NCBI GenBank assembly: GCA_021741945.1 | Contig: JAIOWV010000027.1 | Location: forward strand, 1 to 13,674 | DNA length: 13,674 nt | Reading direction: 5' to 3' | Source of the DNA: Pontimonas sp. | GTDB lineage: Bacteria; Actinomycetota; Actinomycetes; Actinomycetales; Microbacteriaceae | Part shown: positions 1 through 6,586 of the stretch, one piece after another | Layout: every line of letters begins with the position of its first letter | Position numbering within the stretch: the first letter of the stretch is position 1 | Notes under the pieces: model-generated | Database searches by the model: none | Told to the model about the DNA's origin: nothing | Seen by the model: the letters and a program-made list of their open reading frames with translations, nothing else | Translations under genes and position numbers: made by a program

Positions 1-13
1 CGGCGGCGTGGCC

Positions 14-26
14 TAGGCTCCCATTT
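14..26 (+). promoter_or_regulatory. Candidate -10 box for a leaderless exonuclease mRNA
   Basis: TAGGCT at 14-19 fits the actinobacterial -10 pattern TANNNT and lies 7 bases before the ATG at 27. Transcription would therefore begin at or next to the start codon. No Shine-Dalgarno is visible in the available 26 bases. The box sits inside the 8-bp palindrome GCCTAGGC (11-18). Any -35 would be at or beyond the window edge, so this is inferred from spacing alone. Confidence 0.4.
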
Positions 27-716
27 ATGGGGCATTGGAGCGACACGTTAGTAGTTTTCGACACTGAGACGACTGGTCTTGATACGCGGCACGCTCGAAT
101 CGTTACGTCGTATGTCGGTCTAATTGGGGCTGAAGGGGAAACCCTGGAGGCTCACTCCTGGCTCGCTGACCCGGGCGTGGTCATTCCCGATCAGGCCGCT
201 GCGGTTCATGGCATCACGACCGAGGTTGCCCAGCGTGATGGGCGTCCCGCTGGTGAAGTTGTCGCAGAAATTCACTCCACCTTGCAGGGTTATCTGGGTC
301 GCGGGCTACCGGTGGTCGCGTACAACGCCTCCTACGATTTCTCAATCCTTCATCACGAGTCGATCCGTCACGGAATTGAGCCCTTAGCCAACCCGCGGCC
401 CATCATCGATCCCCTGGTCATCGATCGCAAAGTCGACACCTACCGAAAAGGTAAGCGCACCCTACAGATGGCAGCCGCTCATTACCTCGTTCGTTTAGAT
501 GACTCTCATACGGCAGACGCTGACGCTATTGCTGCTGGTCGCGTGGCACAGGCCATTCTTCGTGCCCACTCCTCTGAACTTGAAGGTGATGCTGAGTGGC
601 TACACGACCAACAAGTCGTCTGGGCACGCGAATGGGCTGAAAACTATCAAGCGTTCCGCCGAAACCAAGGCGACGCTGGTTTTGTGGCAACCGGCTCGTG
701 GCCGGTCAACGCGTAG
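27..716 (+). CDS. DnaQ-like DEDDh 3'-5' exonuclease
   Basis: This 229-residue protein has the three exonuclease motifs of the DEDDh superfamily (DNA polymerase III epsilon type). ExoI is FDTETTG at residues 11-17 (metal ligands D12 and E14). ExoII is YNASYDFSIL at 99-108 (D104). ExoIII is H161-x4-D166. Such enzymes remove nucleotides from the 3' end of DNA or RNA using two metal ions. The protein is essentially one exonuclease domain with a short C-terminal tail and no polymerase- or helicase-like extension. It could be a proofreading subunit or a stand-alone repair or turnover enzyme; the sequence does not decide. The ATG at 27 lies 15 residues before the end of ExoI, as expected, and probably starts a leaderless message. 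The stop (714-716) directly abuts the stop of rpmE2 on the other strand. Confidence 0.88.
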   Translation: MGHWSDTLVVFDTETTGLDTRHARIVTSYVGLIGAEGETLEAHSWLADPGVVIPDQAAAVHGITTEVAQRDGRPAGEVVAEIHSTLQGYLGRGLPVVAYNASYDFSILHHESIRHGIEPLANPRPIIDPLVIDRKVDTYRKGKRTLQMAAAHYLVRLDDSHTADADAIAAGRVAQAILRAHSSELEGDAEWLHDQQVVWAREWAENYQAFRRNQGDAGFVATGSWPVNA

Positions 717-968
717 TTACTTGCCGAAGTTCTTGAAGCGCTGGTTGAACTTCTCAACACGACCGGCAGAGTCAAGAATGCGCTGCTTACCTGTGTAGAA
801 AGGGTGCGAAGCACTGGAGATTTCAACATCAATCACCGGGTAGGTGTTGCCGTCTTCCCAGTCGATTGTCTTGTCGCTCTGTGCGGTGGAGCGAGTCAAG
901 AAAAGCTCTCCCGAAGTCAGGTCGCGAAAGACAATCGGCGCGTAGTCGGGGTGAATGTCAGCTCTCAT
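717..968 (-). CDS. rpmE2: 50S ribosomal protein L31 type B (bL31, zinc-independent)
   Basis: This 83-residue ribosomal protein begins MRADIHPDY, the typical bL31 N-terminus, and ends in the conserved region SHPFYTGKQ, then FNQRFKNFGK. It has no cysteine at all, so it is the C-minus, zinc-independent type B paralogue rather than the zinc-binding CxxC form. bL31 sits on the large subunit and bridges to the small subunit. The reading frame extends upstream to 1013, but the start at 968 is preferred: it gives the family N-terminus and has AAGGA six bases upstream. In some actinobacteria the C-minus form is controlled by zinc through Zur; I see no clear Zur-type box here. It lies 66 bases downstream of the ABC ATPase gene on the same strand, and converges on the exonuclease gene with no gap. 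Confidence 0.95.
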   Translation of the reverse strand: MRADIHPDYAPIVFRDLTSGELFLTRSTAQSDKTIDWEDGNTYPVIDVEISSASHPFYTGKQRILDSAGRVEKFNQRFKNFGK

Positions 969-1034
969 GGGAAATCCTTGACGTCGTGCAGAAGATCTGC
1001 GTAAGTGGGCCAAGGGCCTACTTTACCAGCAATT
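969..1034 (-). promoter_or_regulatory. rpmE2 leader region: candidate -10 box and small hairpin
   Basis: Read on the minus strand, TGGTAAAGT (extended -10, TAAAGT at 1025-1020) could drive rpmE2 separately from the upstream ABC gene. That would leave a leader of roughly 45 bases. Within the leader, GCAGA-AGA-TCTGC (988-1000) can form a 5-bp hairpin, and GGCC-AAG-GGCC lies at 1009-1019. There is no U-run after either, so I do not call a terminator. Confidence 0.3.
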
Positions 1035-1817
1035 TCACAATGCTGTCGCCTGGTAACGACCATTGTTATGAGTGATGGACAACGGCCTTCCAAATGCCTC
1101 ACTCATCACGTCGCCGGTCAGGGTCTCAGTGATGGGCCCCTTGGCAATGATTTTTCCGTCCTGGAGCACCAAGAGGTGGGTGAAACCAGCCGGGATTTCT
1201 TCGACGTGGTGGGTGACCATGACCATAGCTGGCGACGTGGGCTCACTCGAGAAATGATCGAGCATCTCGATGACGTCCTCACGCGCACCCACATCGAGGC
1301 TCCCCGCAGGCTCGTCGAGGAGGAGAAGCTCGGGGTCCGTCATGACGGCTCGAGCAATTTGCACACGCTTGCGCTCCCCGTCGGAGAGCGTTCCGACGAA
1401 GTGCGACGCAAGGTGATCGAGCCGCCACTCACTCAGAACACGGGTGGCACGCCTCACGTCAATGTCTTCATAGGCTTCTTGCCACCTGCCGGTAACGCCC
1501 CAGGCGGCTGTCAGAACCGCGTCGGTCACGCTTTCGTTGTCGGGGATACGACGGGCCATATCGCTACTGGCAAAACCGACGCGAGGCCGCAGTTCAAAAA
1601 CATCCGTCTTTCCCAGTTGCTCTCCGAGCACTGTAACGCTGCCCCGGGAGGGCTGCACGAAAGAGGCCAACATGCCCAACAGGGTGGTCTTTCCGGCGCC
1701 ATTGGGTCCGACGATCACCCATCGCTCAGACTGGTCGATGGTCCACGAAATGTCGTTGAGAATGGCGCGACCGTCGCGAACGAAGCCGACGTTGTCGAGA
1801 GAAGCCACCGTTGTCAT
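1035..1817 (-). CDS. ABC transporter ATP-binding protein (orphan, ModF/YlmA-like)
   Basis: This is a single ABC ATPase domain of 260 residues: Walker A GPNGAGKTT (37-45), signature LSDGE (144-148), Walker B plus catalytic Glu in ELLLLDEPAGSLD (163-175, E169) and the H-loop in VTHH (201-204). The usual Q-loop glutamine is replaced by the GFASSD segment at 81-86. As I remember, ModF/YlmA-type ATPases have a similar GFVSS stretch, so this looks like a subfamily trait rather than damage. No permease or binding-protein gene adjoins it, so the substrate cannot be read from context, and it might act as a soluble ATPase or with a distant permease. The ATG at 1817 has no nearby Shine-Dalgarno; TAGGCT nine bases upstream suggests a leaderless or near-leaderless message. 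rpmE2 follows on the same strand. Confidence 0.88.
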   Translation of the reverse strand: MTTVASLDNVGFVRDGRAILNDISWTIDQSERWVIVGPNGAGKTTLLGMLASFVQPSRGSVTVLGEQLGKTDVFELRPRVGFASSDMARRIPDNESVTDAVLTAAWGVTGRWQEAYEDIDVRRATRVLSEWRLDHLASHFVGTLSDGERKRVQIARAVMTDPELLLLDEPAGSLDVGAREDVIEMLDHFSSEPTSPAMVMVTHHVEEIPAGFTHLLVLQDGKIIAKGPITETLTGDVMSEAFGRPLSITHNNGRYQATAL

Positions 1818-1832
1818 TGTTGTTCAAGCCTA
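1818..1832 (-). promoter_or_regulatory. Candidate -10 box of the ABC ATPase gene
   Basis: On the minus strand TAGGCT (1832-1827) is followed by nine bases and then the ATG at 1817. It is the same hexamer as the one before the exonuclease gene. The only purine-rich SD-like run (GGAG, 1836-1833) is about 15 bases from the ATG, too far for normal ribosome binding. No convincing -35 is visible. Confidence 0.38.
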
Positions 1833-1899
1833 CTCCACCGCGAAAAACACCAGGAAGGAGCCCCACACCGATGGCTTACGCTAGAGAGGTGATTTCCCA

Positions 1900-2568
1900 G
1901 TGGAGAACCCAGCGGTGATGGGTCACCAGCTGCTTGTCGTCTTGGATGTCGATTCGACGCTGACCCAGGATGAAGGAATTGATCTTCTCGCGGCAGAGGT
2001 GTCAGAGGATGTCGCTCAAGCGGTTGCCGAGCTAACGGAGTCCGCAATGCGGGGCGAACTGGACTTCGAAGAAAGTCTGCGAAAGCGCGTCGCAACCCTC
2101 AAAGGCACTCCGGAGAGCGCGGTTCACGCAGCTGCCAGACGGGTGCGACTCAGCGAGGGCGCCCGCGTCCTAGTGGACACCCTGCACGCTCACGGGCACC
2201 TGGTTGGCGCGATCTCAGGCGGTTTCCACGCGATGATCGACCCGATTGTGGAAGACCTGGGCTTGGATTTTCATCGCGCAAACCGTCTGGAGATTGCCGA
2301 GGGGGTGCTGACGGGTCAACTTCTGGGGCCACTTATCGATGCGCGCTCAAAGGCAGCAACACTGAAAGAGTGGGCCCTTAGCGCCGGGATACCGCAGGAG
2401 CGCACGGTCGCTGTGGGTGATGGCGGAAACGACGTGGAGATGTTGTCCTGGGCTGGCCTTGGCGTGGCATACATGGCTAAGCCGGTTGCGCGCGCTGCTG
2501 CCGATGTCGCGCTTGATACTCCGGATCTCAGCGAGATATTGCTGATGTTGGGACTAACTCGGGACTAG
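1900..2568 (+). CDS. serB: Phosphoserine phosphatase SerB
   Basis: SerB hydrolyses O-phospho-L-serine to serine, the last step of the phosphorylated serine pathway. The 222-residue protein is one HAD domain: motif I LDVDST (15-20, nucleophile D16 and acid/base D18), motif II S106 in ISGGF, K151 in ARSKAA, and motif III GDGGND (173-178). The cap between motifs I and II has the helical content of the C1 type. No N-terminal ACT-like domain is present, unlike the long mycobacterial SerB2. The GTG start at 1900 is preferred because AGAGAGGTGA lies just upstream (1883-1892). The ATG at 1918 would remove only six residues and cannot be excluded. It is divergent from the ABC gene (82-base gap), and its TAG interlocks with the fabG TAG. 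Confidence 0.92.
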   Translation: MENPAVMGHQLLVVLDVDSTLTQDEGIDLLAAEVSEDVAQAVAELTESAMRGELDFEESLRKRVATLKGTPESAVHAAARRVRLSEGARVLVDTLHAHGHLVGAISGGFHAMIDPIVEDLGLDFHRANRLEIAEGVLTGQLLGPLIDARSKAATLKEWALSAGIPQERTVAVGDGGNDVEMLSWAGLGVAYMAKPVARAAADVALDTPDLSEILLMLGLTRD

Positions 2569-3275
2569 TGCCCCATGCCCAGTCCGCCATCGACAGGAAT
2601 CACAGCCCCTGAGATGTAGGCGGCATCGTCTGAAGCGAGCCAGACGACCGCACTGGCAACCTCGGAAGGGTCCGCAAAGCGACCTGCCGGAATCGACTTG
2701 AGATAGGCCTCCGCTTGTTCCGGTGGGAGTGCTTTCGTCATATCGGTGGTGATGAACCCGGGCGCAACAACGTTTGTCGTGATTCCCCGACCCCCGAGTT
2801 CACGTGTGAGGGAGCGTGCGAAGCCCACGAGTGCTGATTTTGATGACGAGTAATTGACCTGGCCCGCCGAACCAAAGAGTCCCACAACGCTCGAAATAAG
2901 GATTACGCGGCCATATTTCGCCTTGATCATCGGAGTAATGCAACGCTTGACCACGCGGAAAACACCACCAAGATTGGTCTCAATCACGCTGTCGAATTCT
3001 TCATCCGACATTCTCATGAGCAAGGTGTCCTTGGTAATGCCCGCGTTGGCAACCAGGACAGCAATGGGCCCAAGGGCGGCCTCCACCTCGGAGATTGCCG
3101 AGTCGAGGCTCTGGCTGTCAGTAACGTCAGCTCTCACCGTCAGTGTGCCTTCTGGGCCGCTACCTGAACGGGCAGTCACGGCGACCTGGTAACCCTCGCG
3201 CACAAAACGCTCTGCGATGGCAAATCCGATGCCTCGGTTACCACCAGTGATGAGGACGGTCCGGGGGTTTGTCAT
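2565..3275 (-). CDS. fabG: 3-oxoacyl-[acyl-carrier-protein] reductase FabG (SDR family)
   Basis: This is a classical short-chain dehydrogenase/reductase of 236 residues: TGGNRGIG nucleotide loop (10-17), NAGI (77-80), active-site N101, S129 in ISSVVG, and Y142-x3-K146. NVVAPGFITTDMT (168-180) and the C-terminal PVDGGLGM are typical of FabG. FabG uses NADPH to reduce 3-oxoacyl-ACP to 3-hydroxyacyl-ACP in fatty-acid elongation. Another SDR substrate is possible, but length and motifs match FabG closely. No other fab gene is nearby. The ATG at 3275 has no Shine-Dalgarno; TAAGCT eight bases upstream points to a leaderless mRNA. The last four bases overlap the end of serB: both stop codons lie in the shared CTAG at 2565-2568. 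Confidence 0.88.
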   Translation of the reverse strand: MTNPRTVLITGGNRGIGFAIAERFVREGYQVAVTARSGSGPEGTLTVRADVTDSQSLDSAISEVEAALGPIAVLVANAGITKDTLLMRMSDEEFDSVIETNLGGVFRVVKRCITPMIKAKYGRVILISSVVGLFGSAGQVNYSSSKSALVGFARSLTRELGGRGITTNVVAPGFITTDMTKALPPEQAEAYLKSIPAGRFADPSEVASAVVWLASDDAAYISGAVIPVDGGLGMGH

Positions 3276-3321
3276 AGTTCATAAGCTTATTGGCAGACGA
3301 CTGTTCTACGATGAGCACACC
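3276..3321. promoter_or_regulatory. 46-bp divergent (two-way) promoter, fabG / DUF3099
   Basis: The minus-strand -10 candidate TAAGCT (3289-3284) lies 8 bases before the fabG ATG. The plus-strand candidate TACGAT (3307-3312) lies 9 bases before the ATG at 3322. The 17 bases between the two boxes place each -10 exactly in the other's -35 position. The fabG box is inside the perfect palindrome ATAAGCTTAT (3281-3290), which also reads TAAGCT on the plus strand. Neither gene has a Shine-Dalgarno. Two polymerases could not occupy both sites at once, which would couple the two genes negatively. Confidence 0.42.
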
Positions 3322-3591
3322 ATGTCATCACCACACACCGTGACTTCACTGCAGAGCGCTCCTGAACTAGAACGTCGCGCTCGCATGATCAAGTACACCG
3401 TGGCAATGGGAATCAGGCTTGCTTGCATCGGCGCGTGTTTTCTGGTGTCTGGTTGGTGGCTTCTGTTGCCGGCCCTCGGGGCGATTATCCTGCCGTATTT
3501 CGCGGTTGTGCTGGCTAACTCCGCGACCAAGGAAGCCCAGAAGGTGACTCCCCTTCGCCCCGGCACGGTGAGCGTTACCAACCTGCGCTGA
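3322..3591 (+). CDS. DUF3099 family small membrane protein
   Basis: This 89-residue protein resembles the actinobacterial DUF3099 family: a polar N-terminus, RARMIKYTVAMGIRLACI (20-36), and two hydrophobic segments at about 26-44 and 46-67, joined at a GWW turn (44-46). A short basic cytosolic tail follows. Its biochemical role is unknown. The frame is open upstream to 3217, but that start would run antisense into fabG and its promoter. The ATG at 3322 gives the expected size and has TACGAT nine bases upstream and no Shine-Dalgarno, so the message may be leaderless. Its TGA overlaps the next ATG (TGATG at 3589-3593), so it is translationally coupled to the small Cys/His protein and then SURF1. 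The operon position suggests an envelope or respiratory connection; that is inference. Confidence 0.75.
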   Translation: MSSPHTVTSLQSAPELERRARMIKYTVAMGIRLACIGACFLVSGWWLLLPALGAIILPYFAVVLANSATKEAQKVTPLRPGTVSVTNLR

Positions 3592-3809
3592 TGTTTCAAC
3601 AGTTTTCTGAGGGACACACGCGGTGCTCGCGCACTGCCTGTGTCCAGTCCCCTGCGTGGCAGATTGTGTGGCGAAATCCCAAAATCCACGGGCCGGAACG
3701 AGAGAAGATTTGGCTTTCCTGCGACGAACACAGGGCCTTCTTCGAGGGCTATCTAGGACAACGCGGTTTCCCTGTTCGGGCCGTGGCGTTATCGGGTGAA
3801 CCGGCATGA
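3591..3809 (+). CDS. Small Cys/His protein, possible zinc ribbon, function unknown
   Basis: I recognise the general look of this 72-residue protein from actinobacterial genomes but cannot name a function. C12-x4-C17 and C44-x2-H47 (in WLSCDEHRAFF) would suit one zinc site. Between them lies an aromatic, basic segment, WQIVWRNPKIHGPEREKIW (23-41), suggesting a small beta structure that brings the two pairs together. There is no signal peptide or membrane segment, so it should be cytosolic. It is coupled on both sides: its ATG overlaps the DUF3099 stop (TGATG) and its TGA overlaps the SURF1 start (ATGA, 3806-3809). That strict linkage suggests a shared role or shared dosage with SURF1. Metal binding is inferred from residue spacing only. 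Confidence 0.7.
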   Translation: MFQQFSEGHTRCSRTACVQSPAWQIVWRNPKIHGPEREKIWLSCDEHRAFFEGYLGQRGFPVRAVALSGEPA

Positions 3810-4600
3810 TCAGACTCCTTCTGACTAAACGCTGGCTTGGGTATCTGGCGCTCACGGTGGTCTTCGCTCTCGTCTCGAGCTTTTTCGGGCTGTGGCAGTG
3901 GGACCGTCGGGGCCAGGCGGTGGCCGCAATCAACGTCCTGGAGGCCAACTGGGACCGAGAACCGCAGGAGCTGGTGTCTGTCGAGGGCCTCTCCCCTGCT
4001 AGAGACCAGTGGACCCCCGTAGTGGTTCGTGGCGAGTATGTTCTCGAGGATCAAATTCTGGTCAGAACGCGGCCGCGTGGTGGTCAGGTTGGGTTTGAGG
4101 TACTTGTGCCTTTCCTCACCGATAGCGGCATGACGCTGGTGGTGAACAGGGGTTGGATTCCCACGGGCGAGTCCACGGATTTCCCTGACCTTGTCCCCCA
4201 GGCGCCATCGGGTGATGTTTCCGTGGTGGCTCGTATTAAGCCCGGTGAGCCCACGCTCAGGGGACGTGGCGCACCGGAGGGACAACTGCCAAGCATTGAC
4301 CTTGGGGCCGTGCAACGCGCGGTGGGGTATGAACTCGAGACCTCGTTCTTCTTGTTGCTCGATCGGGAAACACCCGAGGTATCGGTTGCACCTTTGCCCG
4401 CTATTCGCCCCGTACTCGACGAGGGCCCCCACCTCAGCTACACGCTGCAGTGGTTTGTTTTTGCTCTGCTGGCCCTTATTGCGTTCGGAGCACTGCTGCG
4501 CCAGGAAGCCAGGAACGAGGCAGGCATCGCGCCCAAGGAAAGAACCAAGAAGAGTGATGCGGACGAGGAAGACGCTCTGCTTGATGGTGCGCGAACTTAG
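3806..4600 (+). CDS. SURF1 family cytochrome c oxidase assembly protein
   Basis: SURF1 proteins aid heme a insertion into subunit I of aa3-type cytochrome oxidase. The 264-residue protein has the family layout: an N-terminal membrane helix (about 12-31) ending in GLWQWDRR, an outer soluble domain with VVVRGEYV (72-79) and VNRGWIPTG (113-121), and a C-terminal helix (about 212-232) preceded by GPHLSYTLQW. H209 in that motif matches the conserved His reported to bind heme a in bacterial Surf1. After the second helix comes a charged cytosolic tail of about 30 residues (235-264), probably lineage specific. It is third in a coupled operon (ATGA overlap with the preceding stop). Its TAG interlocks with the TAA of the convergent ABC-F gene. 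ctaA and ctaB in the same window serve the same oxidase pathway. Confidence 0.92.
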   Translation: MIRLLLTKRWLGYLALTVVFALVSSFFGLWQWDRRGQAVAAINVLEANWDREPQELVSVEGLSPARDQWTPVVVRGEYVLEDQILVRTRPRGGQVGFEVLVPFLTDSGMTLVVNRGWIPTGESTDFPDLVPQAPSGDVSVVARIKPGEPTLRGRGAPEGQLPSIDLGAVQRAVGYELETSFFLLLDRETPEVSVAPLPAIRPVLDEGPHLSYTLQWFVFALLALIAFGALLRQEARNEAGIAPKERTKKSDADEEDALLDGART

Positions 4601-6195
4601 GCCAGCGAAATCAGGTCCTGGTATTCAGCGTTCCAGTGGTCTTCGACACCGTCTGGCATGATCAAGACGCGCTCGGGATTGAGCGCCACCACCGCTCCGT
4701 CATCGTGACTCACCAGAACCACCGCACCCTTGTAGTTCGCTAGCGCATCGAGAATCTCTTCTCGGGATGCCGGGTCAAGGTTGTTTGTGGGCTCGTCGAG
4801 TAGGAGCACGTTGGCCTGGGAAACCACGAGTGTCGCGAGCGACAGCCTGGTCTTCTCGCCACCGGAGAGGACCCCGGCAGGCTTCAATACGTCATCGCCG
4901 GTAAAGAGGAACGATCCCAAAACTTTCCGCGCTTCCGTCTCCCCCAGACTCGGTGAGGCCTGAAGCATGTTCTCCAGGACCGTTCGCTTGATGTCAAGAG
5001 TCTCGTGTTCCTGGGCGTAGTAGCCGACTCGAAGCCCGTGACCTGCCTCTACCTCACCTGTATCTGGAGCGTCGACACCAGCGAGAATGCGGAGCAGCGT
5101 GGTCTTCCCAGCACCGTTGAGTCCCAGAACCACGACTTTGGAACCGCGATCTATTGCCAGGTCAACCGCAGTAAAGATTTCCAAGGACCCATAACTCTTG
5201 GAAAGGTTGTGAGCAAACAGCGGCGTCTTTCCACAGGCCGCTGGCTCGGGGAACCGCAGCTTCGCCACGCGATCGACAGCGCGCACGTCGTCTAGTCCCG
5301 CGAGCATCTTCTCGGCGCGGGCCACCATTTGGTGTGCCGCAGCTGCTTTGCTGGCCTTGGCGCCAAAGCGGGCGGCTTGCTGGTGCAGCGAGCTTGCCTT
5401 TTTCTCGGTGATGGAGCGCTCTTTGCGCCGCCGCTCCTCGTCTGCTTCTCTTTGGCGCAGATAGTGCTTCCACGACATGTTGTAGATGTCGATGGTCGAG
5501 CGGTTCGCGTCAAGGTAGAAGACGCGGTTCACTGTCTCTTCGACGAGAGCGACATCGTGGGAGATGACAATTACCCCGCCTGGATACTGCGACAAGAACG
5601 CTCGAAGCCACACCACTGAGTCAGCGTCCAAGTGGTTGGTGGGCTCATCAAGGACCATCAGAGGGGCGTTCTGGAAGAGAATGCGGGCAAGCTCAATTCT
5701 TCGCCTCTGACCACCGGAGAGAGTTGCCAGCGTCTGGTCGAGCAAAGCATTCGGAAGGTTCAAGTGGGAGGCGATCGTGGCTGCCTCAGCCTCCGCGTGG
5801 TAGCCGCCAGCCGCCATGAACTGATCGTTCAGGCGCCCATACTTTTTCATGGCAGCGGCCGCCACCGCTTCATCTGGGGATGCCATATCGAGGCTTGCCT
5901 TGTTCATGGCAGCCATGACGGTGCCTAGGCCTCTCGCATCAAGGATTCGAGTCCTGGCGGTCGCCTCAGGATCACCCGCACGTGGATCCTGGGGCAAGTA
6001 CCCCACCTCACCGGTGACGTGGACGGAGCCGTCGGTGGGAGCCATTTCCCCGGAAATCACCCTGGTTAACGTGGTTTTTCCGGCGCCGTTACGACCCACC
6101 AGCCCGACTTTGTCGCCTTTGTCAACGCGAAAAGACACCTGGTCCAGAAGGACGCGGGCGCCGAGCCGAATCTGAAGGTTTTCTACCTGGAGCAT
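4597..6195 (-). CDS. ABC-F family ATPase (ribosome-associated type)
   Basis: Two ABC domains lie in one 532-residue chain with no membrane segment, the ABC-F layout. Domain 1 has Walker A GRNGAGKTT (34-42), LSGGQRRR (159-166) and VLDEPTNHLD (181-190). A charged helical linker (about 240-315) follows. Domain 2 has GLNGAGKTT (358-366), LSGGEKTR (443-450) and LLLDEPTNNLD (464-474). Both have the H-loop SHD. ABC-F proteins bind the ribosomal E site and rescue or regulate stalled translation; some protect against ribosome-targeting antibiotics. Nothing in the sequence shows whether this is a housekeeping or a resistance member, and core-gene neighbours favour housekeeping. GAGG lies about 4-5 bases before the ATG, a tight Shine-Dalgarno. 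It starts 43 bases after the SufT-like gene on the same strand and may be read through from the suf operon. Confidence 0.9.
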   Translation of the reverse strand: MLQVENLQIRLGARVLLDQVSFRVDKGDKVGLVGRNGAGKTTLTRVISGEMAPTDGSVHVTGEVGYLPQDPRAGDPEATARTRILDARGLGTVMAAMNKASLDMASPDEAVAAAAMKKYGRLNDQFMAAGGYHAEAEAATIASHLNLPNALLDQTLATLSGGQRRRIELARILFQNAPLMVLDEPTNHLDADSVVWLRAFLSQYPGGVIVISHDVALVEETVNRVFYLDANRSTIDIYNMSWKHYLRQREADEERRRKERSITEKKASSLHQQAARFGAKASKAAAAHQMVARAEKMLAGLDDVRAVDRVAKLRFPEPAACGKTPLFAHNLSKSYGSLEIFTAVDLAIDRGSKVVVLGLNGAGKTTLLRILAGVDAPDTGEVEAGHGLRVGYYAQEHETLDIKRTVLENMLQASPSLGETEARKVLGSFLFTGDDVLKPAGVLSGGEKTRLSLATLVVSQANVLLLDEPTNNLDPASREEILDALANYKGAVVLVSHDDGAVVALNPERVLIMPDGVEDHWNAEYQDLISLA

Positions 6196-6238
6196 GCTGC
6201 CTCACACTGATGGGTTGATTCGAGACAACACGTGAGAG

Positions 6239-6571
6239 TTAAATCGAGAATCCGAGCGCTCTCATCATGTCACGCCCGTCAGCGGTAATTCGTTCCTGAC
6301 CCCACGGCGGCATCCAGACCCAGTTGATTCGGAATCGCTCCACGATGCCATCCAGGGCCTTGCCCATCTCTTCTTCGATCACATCGGTGAGGGGGCAGCC
6401 CGCTGAGGTGAGGGTCATGCTGATAATGAGCGCGTCCTCTTCGTCATCCCACGACAGGTCATAGATGAGTCCGAGGTCGACGATGTTGACCCCGAGCTCA
6501 GGGTCAATGACGTTCTTGAGGCCTTCTTCGACGCTGTCGAAGCGCTCAGCGGACAATGCAACGGTAGACAC
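6239..6571 (-). CDS. sufT: SufT-like metal-sulfur cluster assembly factor (MIP18/DUF59)
   Basis: This 110-residue protein belongs to the MIP18/DUF59 family. Its signature is DPELGVNIVDLGLIYD (23-38), then LTSAGCPL with the conserved C59, and VWMPPWGQERIT (85-96) near the end. Family members assist maturation or transfer of Fe-S clusters to target proteins, and SufT homologues are widespread in suf operons. The start is GTG (6571-6569). The Shine-Dalgarno GAAGGGAG lies seven bases upstream and begins just after the sufC TAA; the genes are 15 bases apart, so it is in the same transcript. The symbol is by family and position; the exact client proteins cannot be told. Confidence 0.9.
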   Translation of the reverse strand: MSTVALSAERFDSVEEGLKNVIDPELGVNIVDLGLIYDLSWDDEEDALIISMTLTSAGCPLTDVIEEEMGKALDGIVERFRINWVWMPPWGQERITADGRDMMRALGFSI

Positions 6572-6586
6572 GCTCCAACTCCCTTC

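Noticed and set aside
969..1013. Upstream extension of rpmE2 to an ATG at 1013
   Set aside because: The extra 15 residues are unlike bL31, while the start at 968 has a good Shine-Dalgarno and the family N-terminus.
1877..1882. TACGCT as a -10 box for leaderless serB
   Set aside because: It is 17 bases from the GTG, and serB has a good Shine-Dalgarno in between, so it does not fit the leaderless spacing.
1005..1892. 295-codon plus-strand open frame opposite the ABC ATPase gene
   Set aside because: It is antisense to a gene with complete ABC motifs, has no recognisable domain, and reads as low-complexity Arg/Gly/His-rich sequence typical of a mirror frame.
3217..3321. Extension of the DUF3099 gene to an ATG at 3217
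   Set aside because: It would lie antisense to the fabG start and across the divergent promoter, adding residues unlike the family.
3367..4432. Minus-strand open frames opposite DUF3099, the small Cys/His gene and SURF1
   Set aside because: The plus-strand genes are coupled by stop/start overlaps and have family motifs; the opposing frames have neither.
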